A stretch of 64,000 nucleotides of DNA from Bdellovibrionales bacterium (lineage in GTDB: Bacteria > Bdellovibrionota > UBA1018 > CAIMNF01), in assembly GCA_947502835.1 (NCBI GenBank), contig CANNBJ010000002.1:1-64000 (forward strand), given 5' to 3'. Below the pieces are notes generated by a model that saw only the letters and a list, made by a program, of their open reading frames with translations, ran no database searches and was not told the origin of the DNA. The stretch's first letter is position 1. Each line of letters opens with the position of its first letter. Both the position numbers and the translations under genes were made by a program. Of this stretch, positions 41,022 to 50,536 are shown one piece after another.

Positions 41022-43109
41022 TCATGCGGTGATTTTCACCCGTCCCAGAAGCAGCGAACTCGCCACAACACTGATGCTACTGAACGCCATCGCGAGGCCT
41101 GCGAGAGTTGGACTGAGGGCGCCGCTCGCCGCAAGGGGGATGCACACCACATTGTAGCCAAACGCCCACACAAGATTGAGCCTGATCCTGGAATAAGTCT
41201 TTCGTGAAATCCTGATCGCGCTGAGCGCCCGGGCCGGATCATCACCCATGAGCGTGATGCCCGCCGTCTGCATCGCCACGTCGGTTCCGCTCGACAATGC
41301 GATCCCTATATCGGCTGCGGCGAGGGCTGGAGCGTCGTTCACTCCATCTCCGATCATTCCGATTCGGTCACCCTTTTTCTGTCGAGCCCGGATTTCATCC
41401 ACTTTTTCGGAAGGAGTAAGATCTCCCCGGAACTCGGTCACCCCCAAAGACTTGGCCACGGACTCCACAACGGCAGCCCGATCACCCGAAAGCAGGATCG
41501 GCCTCAGTCCCATTGCAATGAAGGCTCTGATCAGGGAGGGTGCACTTGGTTTCAATTCGTCCCTGAAATAGAACACCCCTTCGATTTCCTTGGTCTCAAA
41601 ATTCAAAAGATACGAGCAGGTGTGCAGCTCAAGCGGTTCTTGTGGCGCCCCGACATTTTGCCCCAAAAGCATTCTCGCGTTTCCCAAGCCGTACTGAGTT
41701 CCGTCCACACGGGCCAGAATCCCGAGCCCTGGAACTGCTTGGTGTAAGCTTGATGCGATCGCGCCGGCCTCAATTCCTGAGCTTTTCGCCTCCGCCAACA
41801 CAGCCCGAGCGAGTGGATGTTCACTTCCCCTCTGGATGCTTGCTGCGATCCTGAGTGCCCGCTCGGGATTTGCACTCTCGATCCGGATCAGCTTGGGTTT
41901 TCCCTCGGTTAGGGTGCCGGTCTTGTCGAGCGCAATCGAATTGATCCGATGAGCAACCTCAAGGGCATCCGGATCCCGAATCAGAATTCCATGCTTTGCC
42001 GCAAGACCGGTTCCCACCATCATGGCAGTCGGAGTCGCAAGCCCGAGCGCACAAGGGCAGGCAATCACAAGCACTGAAATCGCACGAACGAGGACCTCCT
42101 CATCAAGGGTGCCGTGTTTAAAGAAGTGAATTCCGAGTACAAGGATTGCGATTGCGATTACCACGGGTACAAAGGCCGCCGATACACGGTCCACAAGTTT
42201 TTGGATGGGCGCTTTTTTCGCATTTGCATCTTCGATCAGGCGAATCACCTTGGATAGCAGAGTATCGGCGCCAAGGCTCGTGACCCGAACCACCATTCTT
42301 CCGACCGTGTTGATCGAAGCCCCGATCACCGCGTCACCCTCTTTTTTAAAAACAAGGCGGCTCTCTCCGGTTAAAAACGACTCATCCACCTCGGTCTCGC
42401 CCTGAATCAACACACCATCCAAGGGGACCCTCTCCCCCGGCAATACCACAAGCTGATCGCCCACCTTGACCCCACTGATGGGCATCTCAAACTCCTGGTT
42501 CCCGATCCTGAGCCTCGCAACCGTTGGCTTCATCGCTTCCAACAGTTCGAGATTCTTTCTGGTTTTCGCCTTTGCGCGAAGTTCGAGCCATTTGCCAAGC
42601 CTGACCAGAGTCAGAATCGAGGCCGCACTTTCAAAATAGGGATGGTGCCCCACAAAACTCAGAACAAAGGCAGAGGTGGTTCCTAGAGCAACCAGGAGAT
42701 CCATGTTTCCTGATCTGTTGCGAATCGCGGCGAAGGCTCCCCGATAAAATGGCATCCCGATCCCGATTTGAACAATGGCTGCGAGAACGAATTGCATGGA
42801 AAAAGGCAAAGAAAAGGGATGCAGTAGAGGCACAGTAAGAGCCGCGGCAAGGATCACACGCGTGCGCTCGCGCTTCTCCAGTGCCACAGATTCATCCTTG
42901 TTTTGTAAAAGAATGGCATATCCCGCCCGCTCCACTGCTTGATGGATCACTTCATCTGAAATTCCTGATTCCAACTGAACCCGGGCTTTTTCACTTAAAA
43001 GATTGACCTCCACCTTCGATACCCCCGGAATCGAAGCAATCGCCTTCTCTACCGTATTTACACAGGAGGCACAGGTCATTCCCTTGATCTGGTAGGATTT
43101 CTCAATCAT
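41022..43109 (-). CDS. copA: Copper-exporting P1B-type ATPase
   Basis: A 695-residue protein from the ATG at 43109. One heavy-metal-associated domain is at the N terminus (GMTCASCVN, CxxC). About eight membrane helices follow, with the CPC transport motif in IACPCALGLATP. The catalytic loop shows TGES actuator (FLTGESRLVF), DKTGTLTEGKPK (phosphorylated Asp), GSEHPLARAV, LLSGDRAAVV and GDGVNDAPALAAADIGIA. CPC plus MTCASC points to Cu(I) export. It is the last gene of an operon with a tricorn-like protease and a DUF72-like protein (ATGA overlap with the latter). No CueR or CsoR gene or other copper gene is adjacent. Confidence 0.96.
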   Translation of the reverse strand: MIEKSYQIKGMTCASCVNTVEKAIASIPGVSKVEVNLLSEKARVQLESGISDEVIHQAVERAGYAILLQNKDESVALEKRERTRVILAAALTVPLLHPFSLPFSMQFVLAAIVQIGIGMPFYRGAFAAIRNRSGNMDLLVALGTTSAFVLSFVGHHPYFESAASILTLVRLGKWLELRAKAKTRKNLELLEAMKPTVARLRIGNQEFEMPISGVKVGDQLVVLPGERVPLDGVLIQGETEVDESFLTGESRLVFKKEGDAVIGASINTVGRMVVRVTSLGADTLLSKVIRLIEDANAKKAPIQKLVDRVSAAFVPVVIAIAILVLGIHFFKHGTLDEEVLVRAISVLVIACPCALGLATPTAMMVGTGLAAKHGILIRDPDALEVAHRINSIALDKTGTLTEGKPKLIRIESANPERALRIAASIQRGSEHPLARAVLAEAKSSGIEAGAIASSLHQAVPGLGILARVDGTQYGLGNARMLLGQNVGAPQEPLELHTCSYLLNFETKEIEGVFYFRDELKPSAPSLIRAFIAMGLRPILLSGDRAAVVESVAKSLGVTEFRGDLTPSEKVDEIRARQKKGDRIGMIGDGVNDAPALAAADIGIALSSGTDVAMQTAGITLMGDDPARALSAIRISRKTYSRIRLNLVWAFGYNVVCIPLAASGALSPTLAGLAMAFSSISVVASSLLLGRVKITA

Positions 43110-43741
43110 GCGAACTCCGGAGCTTCCTCGATTCTCCCCGAATGGGCAAGGATCAAGAGGGACTCCGGATGAAGTTCCATTCGTTTCCGGTATTTGCGGA
43201 TCAGGGTTTCCCCGTAGCGACGCATCCATCGCTCTGGATGCCACCCATGAAGCTTGAAGTGGAGAAGCGGTCCCGCCTTTGCGATATACTTCCAATGAGC
43301 ATCAAGGTCGATCAACATTCCGGCTTCAGGATATGCCGCATGGATCCAAGCAGTGCTCAGGGGATGATCCTCCTCGCCCCATTCAAACCACAATCCTGCA
43401 CCCCTTGACTCCACTGCAGCTCTGAATTCACGATGTGAGCGTTCATCCTGTCCAGAATCAAATCTCTTCCGCCCCGAGGAGATCGAAAAAAATCGAAGTC
43501 GCCCCTGGAATTCATCTTTGGCTGCGCTGAAAAGGTCCTGGAACTCCTCACATGACCTTGAGGTTCTCAGGGTCAATCGCGGAACAACACCGATCTCCTT
43601 TTTTTCAATCCAGGTCCTGAACTTCAATCGATCCCTCGAATTCCATGTGAGGTAACTCTTGAGCTCGACTTCGACGGAACCAAACTTCTTCGAGAAACGA
43701 GAGAAGTGTTCCGGGGTGAACTTCCCCAAAACAAGGTTCAT
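43106..43741 (-). CDS. DUF72-like TIM-barrel protein
   Basis: A 211-residue protein. FSKKFGSVEVELKSYLTW and LKFRTWIEKKEIGVVPRLTLRTSRS correspond to the early VE-x-TFY and W-x-P-x-F-F-K region of DUF72. AGPLLHFKLHGWHPERWMRRYG resembles the late RLHG-x-W/Y strand. The N-terminal SGW-x-Y segment is missing and the protein is shorter than usual (about 240-300). Start overlaps the tricorn stop and end overlaps copA, both as ATGA, so all three are translationally coupled. No known activity; DUF72 members are thought to be cytosolic. Confidence 0.55.
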   Translation of the reverse strand: MNLVLGKFTPEHFSRFSKKFGSVEVELKSYLTWNSRDRLKFRTWIEKKEIGVVPRLTLRTSRSCEEFQDLFSAAKDEFQGRLRFFSISSGRKRFDSGQDERSHREFRAAVESRGAGLWFEWGEEDHPLSTAWIHAAYPEAGMLIDLDAHWKYIAKAGPLLHFKLHGWHPERWMRRYGETLIRKYRKRMELHPESLLILAHSGRIEEAPEFA

Positions 43742-46700
43742 TTCAGTTCCTTCAAGGCTTCCTGAATGGCATGGTCAAGTTGCGGGTCTTCTCCCGTCCG
43801 CGCTGCATGAGGAGGAAACTCCACTTGAATATCCGGCTCGGTTCCGTAATTTTCAAGTGAGTACTCAACATCAGGAAACCAGGTTGAGAACTCCGGCTGA
43901 GTCGTGTAACCGCCATCAATGTGCTGATTGCGCGGCCAGATTCCAACCACACCACCCCAGGTCCTTGTACCCACAAGCTTCCCGATCTTCCTCATCTTGA
44001 AGGTATGCGAGAAGATGTCACCATCCGATCCTGCATACTCATTGGTCACGGCAACGACAACCTTTCGCGGAGTCTCATAAGGAATCGATCTTGAGCCCAA
44101 CCAGCGGGAGTCATCCCGCCCCAAGGGCTTCCGCGCCAAGCGATCGAGAATCAATTGTGAGATGTGCCCCCCGGAATTGTACCGAACATCGACAACAAGC
44201 CCCTCACACTCGAGCTCCTGCACAAAGTTCCGGTGAAACTCGGCAAACCCCTGCCCCATCATATTTGGAATGTGGATGTATCCCAAACGACCGCCGGAAG
44301 CCTTCTTCACTCGTTCACGTTTCAGATTCACCCAGTCCCGGTATCGAAGCGTGCTTTCCGACTTCAAGGTCCGGATGAGCCCCTCCTCGATCTCAAGCCG
44401 TCCCTTCCGCTTGAATCGAATCCAAAGCTCTTTTCCCGACTGATTCAGCGTTGCGGATTGGGGATGCATTTCTTCTGATAACCGAATCCCGCCAATCTCA
44501 AGCAAAAGATCGCCTGCCGACAAAGCCACGCCGGGCACTCGAAGCGGTGAGGTATGCAGAAGGTTCCAGGAATCGCCCTCATGAATCCGAAGAATCTCGT
44601 AGCCGCTCGCAGCCGGATCCCATTTCAAATCGGCCCCGAGCAAACCCACTGCGTACACGGGGACACCGCGATAATCCCCGCCACGCTCATAGGCATGGGA
44701 GGTCCCGAGTTCACCGATCAACTCCCAGATCAGATCAGAAAACTCCCGCCTGCAACTCACCTTGGAGAGGATCGGTTCATATCTTCGATAGACAGCGCCC
44801 CAATCCACTCCTCCGAGATCCTCTTTCCAGAAATATTCCTTCTGCTGCCTCCAGGCATCCTTGAACATGTGGATCCACTCTTCTTTCGGCTCCACCATGA
44901 TCTGCGCACGGGTGAGATCAATCACTCCGGATTTTGATGAGGGTTCCTTGGATGCATTCGCATCGGGTTTTTCGTGGGCCTTGAGAATGCGAAGCTGGTT
45001 TCCCGACCGGATGATGCGAAGCCCACATTCGGGACGAATCCTGAACTCACTGACCCCCGTTCCGAAGTATTCGAATGCTCCCGTATCGAAATCATAACAA
45101 TCCACATACTCCTTGCCCTGAGGCACCGGATCAACCGGATTCAACTCGAGGGTTCCCTCAACTGGCTCATAACTCCAAAGAACCTTCCGACCGATTCCCT
45201 GGATCCGTGTGTATTTTGCCTCCGTAACCGGGAACTGAACTACGCGTTTTTCAATTCCGTCGAAATCGATTTCGCATTTGACCTCGGAGTATGGAACGGG
45301 CGTTTGAACATTCTTTTGGAGGGCATCCGGAAGCGTGGACTCACGAAGGAACGGGAGCGACTCCCCGCGCTTCAGAACCACAAGCATCGGCAGGCGGGCC
45401 TTGGCAAAGGTCATATCAAAGATCGCATCATCATAAATCGGATTGTAGGCACGTCTTGAAATGAAATAGAGGTACCTCCCTTCTGGATCAAAGCTCGGTG
45501 AGAAATCTTCAAACGCCGATTCCGTAATCGGATGAATCTTCATGGTCTCGAGATCGGCAATCGCAATCCGCTGGCGATTGGGTGCAAGACTTTGCGAGAA
45601 GGCAAGATACCGTCCATCAGGCGACCAATCGAAATCCGTCATCATGTGGAAGGGGTTGCGAAACAAAACTTTGGACTCCCCCGTCTCAAGGTCGACATAA
45701 ATCAGCTCATTGCGATGATTTGCAAGTGCGGCTCGCATCTTTCGCGGCGCCACCTTCAATCCGGTGACTCGTCCGAATCCCCCCGGAGTTGCATTTGCCT
45801 TGATGGTTCCAAGAACTTCTCCACGATCAGAAAAGAGCTGGAGATCCTCGGCTAGACCGGAATCCCGCACCGCAAGCAGTTTCTTTCCGCAGGGCAACCA
45901 GTCCGGGAGCTTGTAGCGATGGGCGAAATCCCGGCCGATTTGCGTGACTGGCCCGCTCCAATGCGCCATCTGAAGAATCTTCCCGCGAAACTCGAGAAGG
46001 ATCCGCTCCCCCTGGGGCTGCAATGAAAAGTTCCGGAATCCATTCTGTGCGGAGACATTCTTTCGTCGCCCCTTCACCCGGTCACTCATCAATTGAATCT
46101 CAAGGCGTTTTGAGGTCCCCTTTTTAACATCATACAAAAACAAATCACCCGCCGACTGATAGGCAAGCAAATCACCACGACCTGTCAGGTTGCGGAAATA
46201 GAATTCACTTTCTTCCTGTTCCTGGTGCCTGACCAGGTCGGAACCATCAAGCTTGCAGGAGTGAATCCGGCCAAGACCGCTCTCATCGCTCAAAAAATAA
46301 ATCCGGTTTCCTGAGATGACCGGGCAGGAAAGATTTCCCTTCAAGGCACCAAGCCGCTTGAACTCTCCACCGAATCCATCCATGGAAACCCAAAGCTGTC
46401 CCGCAGTTCCACCCCGGTAGCGCTTCCAATATGCAGGATCTGCCCGCACCATGTTTCGCTCCAACACCACTGCGCCGGTTTCCGAAATCGCAAGATGAGT
46501 TCCTTCCCCGAGCTGAAGCGCAACCTCAAGGCCGCCTGTCACCCGCAAGGTGAAGAACTCGAACATGCGATGCGGGTTTTTCGCATTTGTCTTGAAAATC
46601 ACGGTCTCAGGATCGAGCCATCCGATTGGATAGCTCCAACCGCCAAGGAACGTCATCCTCCGGAGCTCGCCCCCCTGAGCAGGCACGAGATAGACTTCAC

Positions 46701-46893
46701 AATTTCCCTCCTCCTCACCTGCGAGTGCGATCCAGTGATCGTCCGGAGAGACTTTCGGGCTCGCGATCGGGCCTTGGCCCGAGGTCAACCGGATCGCTCG
46801 CAATTCCTTGTTCAGAGGCACCATCCAGAGGTCCTCTTCAGAAATAAAATAGAGATTTGAGCCACTCAATGAGGGTTGCGATAAATAAGCCAT
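43738..46893 (-). CDS. Tricorn-type protease
   Basis: About 1,051 residues from the ATG at 46893; residue numbers below count from an alternative ATG at 46914. The N-terminal half is made of beta-propeller blades with repeats such as SPKVSPDDHWIALAGEE, DFDWSPDGRYLAFSQ and SFDPEGRYLYFIS (tricorn/TolB-like). A helical region follows (EWIHMFKDAWRQQKEYFW), then SHAYERGG (catalytic His), a PDZ domain and the tail-specific-protease-like core: YIHIPNMMGQGF, VVDVRYNSGGHISQLIL, TNEYAGSDGD (nucleophile Ser 963) and NYGTEPDI (Glu near 1026). This matches Thermoplasma tricorn (Ser 965). No signal peptide: cytosolic. First gene of the operon leading to copA. Confidence 0.94.
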   Translation of the reverse strand: MAYLSQPSLSGSNLYFISEEDLWMVPLNKELRAIRLTSGQGPIASPKVSPDDHWIALAGEEEGNCEVYLVPAQGGELRRMTFLGGWSYPIGWLDPETVIFKTNAKNPHRMFEFFTLRVTGGLEVALQLGEGTHLAISETGAVVLERNMVRADPAYWKRYRGGTAGQLWVSMDGFGGEFKRLGALKGNLSCPVISGNRIYFLSDESGLGRIHSCKLDGSDLVRHQEQEESEFYFRNLTGRGDLLAYQSAGDLFLYDVKKGTSKRLEIQLMSDRVKGRRKNVSAQNGFRNFSLQPQGERILLEFRGKILQMAHWSGPVTQIGRDFAHRYKLPDWLPCGKKLLAVRDSGLAEDLQLFSDRGEVLGTIKANATPGGFGRVTGLKVAPRKMRAALANHRNELIYVDLETGESKVLFRNPFHMMTDFDWSPDGRYLAFSQSLAPNRQRIAIADLETMKIHPITESAFEDFSPSFDPEGRYLYFISRRAYNPIYDDAIFDMTFAKARLPMLVVLKRGESLPFLRESTLPDALQKNVQTPVPYSEVKCEIDFDGIEKRVVQFPVTEAKYTRIQGIGRKVLWSYEPVEGTLELNPVDPVPQGKEYVDCYDFDTGAFEYFGTGVSEFRIRPECGLRIIRSGNQLRILKAHEKPDANASKEPSSKSGVIDLTRAQIMVEPKEEWIHMFKDAWRQQKEYFWKEDLGGVDWGAVYRRYEPILSKVSCRREFSDLIWELIGELGTSHAYERGGDYRGVPVYAVGLLGADLKWDPAASGYEILRIHEGDSWNLLHTSPLRVPGVALSAGDLLLEIGGIRLSEEMHPQSATLNQSGKELWIRFKRKGRLEIEEGLIRTLKSESTLRYRDWVNLKRERVKKASGGRLGYIHIPNMMGQGFAEFHRNFVQELECEGLVVDVRYNSGGHISQLILDRLARKPLGRDDSRWLGSRSIPYETPRKVVVAVTNEYAGSDGDIFSHTFKMRKIGKLVGTRTWGGVVGIWPRNQHIDGGYTTQPEFSTWFPDVEYSLENYGTEPDIQVEFPPHAARTGEDPQLDHAIQEALKELK

Positions 46894-48151
46894 GCGACTA
46901 AGTTTAGGTGACATGCGGGAGATTTTGAAACAAAAACTGCTTTGGATTGCAGCCTTCGGCTACTTCGTCGACCTTTATGATTTGGTACTCTACGGAGCGG
47001 TCCGGGTGGAGAGCTTGAAGAGCATCGGGTTTCAGGGAAGCGATCTTTTCAACGTGGGCGCCGACCTTCTGAACATTCAAATGGCAGGCATGCTTCTCGG
47101 GGGGTTTTTCTTTGGGGTCTACGGAGATCGTCGCGGACGAAAGGAAGCCCTGTTCGGGTCCATTCTTTTGTACTCTCTCGCAACCTTCCTGAATGCGTAT
47201 GTCCATGACTATACCGACTATGCGATTGTTCGCTTCATTGCGGGGTTTGGTCTCGCAGGCGAGCTCGGCGCCGCAATCACACTCACAAGCGAAGTTCTTC
47301 CCCGGGACAAGCGCGGCCTTGGATCGGTCTTCATCGCTGCGGTCGGATTCCTGGGTGCTGTGGCTTCGAGTTTCATTTCGCAGAGACTTCAGTGGCAAAA
47401 TGCCTACCGCTTAGGAGGCGCACTCGGATTTGTTCTTTTGATCACCCGCATGAGCGTGTACGAATCGCGGATTTTCCTTGAGAGCCGACTCTCCACTGAG
47501 GACCGCACCTGGGGGTCCATCCCCTTGCTTTTTGGGTCCATCAGAAGAACGAAGCTCCTCTTCTTCTCCCTTCTGGTCGGAGTCCCGATTTGGTATGTGG
47601 CGGGGATTCTTTCGTATTTCGCCCCGGAATTCGCGAAAGCATTCCAGGTACAAGGTGAAGTGACCGCCGGTGACACCATCATGATGGGGTATCTCGGGGC
47701 GATCCTTGGCGACATCGCCTGCGGTCTTTTGAGCCAGAAATTACAAAGCCGGAAAAAAGCGATCCTCATTTTTTTGATCTTTGGGGCAAGTTTTGCCCTT
47801 TTTCATCCGATATTCTCTCGTGGAGTGGATGCCCAACAGTTCTATCTGGTTCGCCTCCTGATCGGCTTTGGCAATGGGTACTCGGCTCTCCTGGTGGCAT
47901 GGGTTGCCGAAATGTTCGGCACGAATCTGAGAACTACCGCCTCAAGCGCCATCGCGAACCTCATGCGTGCCTCAGTGATCCCGATCAGCATGGCATTCAA
48001 GGAACTGAATCCGACCTTGGGGCTTGTGAATTCGAGCCTTGTGCTCGGGTATCTTTGCTTCGGGTTCGCAATCTTTGCAGTCTTCATGCTACCTGAAACC
48101 TTCAACCGCTCTCTTGCGTTTCTTGAAGAATCCCCTAGTCAACAAAACTAA
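46892..48151 (+). CDS. MFS transporter (metabolite:H+ symporter-like)
   Basis: A 419-residue protein with 12 predicted helices. Between TM2 and TM3 lies GVYGDRRGRKEALFG, the MFS signature (D-R-x-G-R-K/R). TM1 reads IAAFGYFVDLYDLVLYG and TM5 shows GLAGELGAAITLTSEVLP, a pattern of the sugar/metabolite:proton symporters with acidic residue in TM1. The substrate is unknown. An alternative start is the ATG at 46913 (MREILKQKLLW), just before TM1. The ATG at 46892 overlaps the divergent tricorn start (CATG at 46891-46894). Confidence 0.88.
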   Translation: MRLSLGDMREILKQKLLWIAAFGYFVDLYDLVLYGAVRVESLKSIGFQGSDLFNVGADLLNIQMAGMLLGGFFFGVYGDRRGRKEALFGSILLYSLATFLNAYVHDYTDYAIVRFIAGFGLAGELGAAITLTSEVLPRDKRGLGSVFIAAVGFLGAVASSFISQRLQWQNAYRLGGALGFVLLITRMSVYESRIFLESRLSTEDRTWGSIPLLFGSIRRTKLLFFSLLVGVPIWYVAGILSYFAPEFAKAFQVQGEVTAGDTIMMGYLGAILGDIACGLLSQKLQSRKKAILIFLIFGASFALFHPIFSRGVDAQQFYLVRLLIGFGNGYSALLVAWVAEMFGTNLRTTASSAIANLMRASVIPISMAFKELNPTLGLVNSSLVLGYLCFGFAIFAVFMLPETFNRSLAFLEESPSQQN

Positions 48152-48174
48152 ATTCGTTCTATAAGCACTCTCAT

Positions 48175-48597
48175 ATGCGACTCTGGCTCTTCGCCATCAT
48201 CCTCGGAGTGTTTTGGGGCAAAGCGGGTTATTCAGCGTCCGATTCCACCCCCAGAAAAGCATTGAACCCTCTCGGGCTCTCCTGTTTGCTTCGAGACGGG
48301 AAATTCTTCACCGAAGTCGTTTTTTCCAAGTCCGCGAGTGGTGAATTTGTGGGTGAGATGGGGAATTATGTGTCGACCCCGGACCGCGGGCGGACGTTTC
48401 TTGGCGGGATGGTTTTCTTCGATCTCGAAATCGAGCCGAGACTCATCCAGGGCAGCACGGGAGACAAGCGTGGCAACATCAGCGCATTTCGCCTCTATCC
48501 TGCATATCGTTCCCTGAATGGCGAGTGGGTGTACGAACAGTTCGACGGGAACACCGCTCCACTTTACGTAAGATTCAAATGTAAGTACCGTGGTTAA
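48175..48597 (+). CDS. Small exported protein, unknown
   Basis: A 140-residue protein with a signal peptide (MRLWLFAIILGVFWGKAGYSA). The mature part is beta-rich: LSCLLRDGKFFTEVVFSKS, FLGGMVFFDLEIEPRL, a NGEWVYEQFDG strand, ending FKCKYRG. Two Cys, likely one disulfide. 23 bases after the transporter; its end overlaps the phosphopantetheinyl transferase start by 8 bases. No family recognised. Confidence 0.65.
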   Translation: MRLWLFAIILGVFWGKAGYSASDSTPRKALNPLGLSCLLRDGKFFTEVVFSKSASGEFVGEMGNYVSTPDRGRTFLGGMVFFDLEIEPRLIQGSTGDKRGNISAFRLYPAYRSLNGEWVYEQFDGNTAPLYVRFKCKYRG

Positions 48598-49117
48598 TAC
48601 CTTTTCCACACCTCATTACAAGGGCGCATGGTTTTCCTTTAACGGAGACCGGATGTCTTTGCGATCCTCGATCCAGACTTTGCTTCGCACAGAGCTGTCC
48701 GATCCGGAAGGGAACCTCAGAGTGGGTGATTCCGGTCCTGAATGGAAAGGCACGAAGGCGATTGATCTTTCTTACAGCCATTCGGGCAGATTTGCCCTTC
48801 TGGTGTGGACGAGTACTCATCGAATCGGAGTCGATCTCGAGCCATTGAATCGTGACTACTCACACACCCCCCTTGAGCTTGCCAAACGCTTCTTTCATCC
48901 AAATGAATTCAACTCCCTCTCCCGCAATCAGGGTTCACCGCCCCGACTCTCACAGGAGTTCTTGGACCTTTGGCTGAAGAAGGAGGCGTATGCGAAACTC
49001 ACCCGTCATGGACTGAAGGACTCGATTCGAATCGAAACCTCAACCATACCAAGTGTGCGCTTTGAGATCGTGCCCGTAATTCCGATCGGGTACGATGCAC
49101 GCGTGGCACTTCTCTAG
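48590..49117 (+). CDS. 4'-phosphopantetheinyl transferase superfamily protein
   Basis: A 175-residue protein, GTG start overlapping the upstream stop. SYSHSGRFALLVWTSTHRIGVDLEPLN carries the Asp/Glu magnesium site (GVDLE), and FLDLWLKKEAYAKLTRHGL is the W-x-x-KEA-x-x-K signature. It transfers phosphopantetheine from CoA to a carrier protein Ser. It is smaller than Sfp (about 225) and larger than AcpS (about 125). No carrier-protein, PKS or NRPS gene is in the window, so it may serve fatty-acid ACP or a distant cluster. Confidence 0.88.
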   Translation: MVNTFSTPHYKGAWFSFNGDRMSLRSSIQTLLRTELSDPEGNLRVGDSGPEWKGTKAIDLSYSHSGRFALLVWTSTHRIGVDLEPLNRDYSHTPLELAKRFFHPNEFNSLSRNQGSPPRLSQEFLDLWLKKEAYAKLTRHGLKDSIRIETSTIPSVRFEIVPVIPIGYDARVALL

Positions 49118-49128
49118 AGGGTAGATCC

Positions 49129-49743
49129 TCAGGCCCGATACACTCCCTTGTGGTTCGCTCCAAGAAAGCAAGCATCGACGAGCCTTCGGTCTGCAAGCGG
49201 GAGCTTCTCGATTTTCCGGGGTGTCATGATTGAGCGCTCTTTCTCTGTTTCATAAAAGTGCGCACTCAAATCACCCACATCATCATCGCCCTCGCGCCAC
49301 TTCCACTCCTCATATCGGCTGAGCTTGACGGGGCCAGCCCACGCCACGAGACTCATCTGCCCCTTCAGATTGAAATAGAAAGGGAAGTAACTGAGCAAGA
49401 GATCCTGTACCGATCGATAGAGCGCCGGCCGCCAGGTGAGGAGTGTCGTGTTGCTCTTTCCGATCGCGCCCCAAAGTCCTTGTTCCCGAAAGAGGGCAAC
49501 CACATGATCATCATCCCGATGAGCACGAAAGTGCAGGAGGGAGGGCTCATGCCCCAACTCCTCAAGCAGCAGACAAGAAAGCAGCGCACCCTCCATGCAA
49601 TGGGCGGTCCGTTCGATCAGCACCCGTTTTGCTGATTTGCAGAAATCATCAGGATTATAGGGGATTGAGGACACGAACCCCTGGATCTCCCAGGGTGTCT
49701 TCAATTTCCTTGCGAGCTTCCGAACCGGATCAGGCGCCGCCAT
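49129..49743 (-). CDS. Transglutaminase-like cysteine-protease-fold protein
   Basis: A 204-residue protein from the ATG at 49743; a GTG at 49764 is the alternative. ERTAHCMEGALLSCLLLEELGH provides the Cys followed by a helix, DDDHVVALFREQGLWGAIGKSN gives the later His/Asp and LYRSVQDLLLSYFPFYFNLKG a conserved follow-on. This is a known hypothetical family with transglutaminase-like catalytic layout; activity unproven. Overlaps the sdhB end by 14 bases, so it is likely the fourth gene of the sdhCAB transcript. Confidence 0.7.
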   Translation of the reverse strand: MAAPDPVRKLARKLKTPWEIQGFVSSIPYNPDDFCKSAKRVLIERTAHCMEGALLSCLLLEELGHEPSLLHFRAHRDDDHVVALFREQGLWGAIGKSNTTLLTWRPALYRSVQDLLLSYFPFYFNLKGQMSLVAWAGPVKLSRYEEWKWREGDDDVGDLSAHFYETEKERSIMTPRKIEKLPLADRRLVDACFLGANHKGVYRA

Positions 49744-50536
49744 CCGCGCTACCCAGTCCTGCACGGAAATCTGCGGAGATCGCGGCCTTCAGGTACTCCT
49801 GCTTCATGATCGCGATATTCTGAATCGAGATCTTCTTCGGGCAGGCAGCCTCGCACTCTTGAAGATTGGAGCAGCTTCCAAATCCTTCTTTGTCCATCTG
49901 ATCCACCATGCGGATCACGCGACGCTTGCGATCGGCATGCCCCTGCGGGAGTAATGCAAACTGAGTGACCTTCGCGGAAGTAAAGAGCGAGGCCGAAGCA
50001 TTGGGACAAGCAGCAACACAAGCACCGCACCCGATGCATGCAGCCGCATCCATTGCTCGGTCTGCGATGTCCTTTGGAATGAGGATCGCATTGGCATCGG
50101 CATGAGGCCCGGTCTTGGCCCCAGTATACCCTCCAGCCATCTGGATGCGATCAAAAGCCCTTCGATCGGTGATAAGATCACGCAGGATCGGAAACGCCTT
50201 CGCCCGCCAAGGCTCGATCGTGATGAGTTCACCATCCTGGAATGAGCGCATGTAAAGCTGGCACGTCGTTGCTCCGCGCACGGGTCCATGAGCCTGGCCT
50301 TGGACCATCAGCGAACAAGTTCCGCAGATTCCTTCCCGGCAATCACTTTCAAACTCAACCGGACGTTTGCCTTCGTGAATGAGCTTTTCATTCAAGGTAT
50401 CGAGCATTTCAAGAAATGACATGTCGACGAGAATTCCTGAGAGGGAATACTCCTCGAACGCTCCGGGAGCGCTTGGTCCCTCTTGGCGCCAGATCTTGAG
50501 ACGGACATTCATGGTTTTCGAATTCGAAGCACTCAT
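49730..50536 (-). CDS. sdhB: Succinate dehydrogenase/fumarate reductase iron-sulfur subunit
   Basis: A 268-residue protein. The N-terminal ferredoxin [2Fe-2S] cysteines are in CREGICGTCSLMVQ and TTCQL. C-terminal clusters lie in CIGCGACVAACPNAS and CSNLQECEAACPKKIS ([4Fe-4S] and [3Fe-4S]). It carries electrons between the flavin of SdhA and quinone/haem of SdhC on the cytoplasmic face of the inner membrane. TAATG overlap with sdhA. Confidence 0.97.
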   Translation of the reverse strand: MSASNSKTMNVRLKIWRQEGPSAPGAFEEYSLSGILVDMSFLEMLDTLNEKLIHEGKRPVEFESDCREGICGTCSLMVQGQAHGPVRGATTCQLYMRSFQDGELITIEPWRAKAFPILRDLITDRRAFDRIQMAGGYTGAKTGPHADANAILIPKDIADRAMDAAACIGCGACVAACPNASASLFTSAKVTQFALLPQGHADRKRRVIRMVDQMDKEGFGSCSNLQECEAACPKKISIQNIAIMKQEYLKAAISADFRAGLGSADGGA

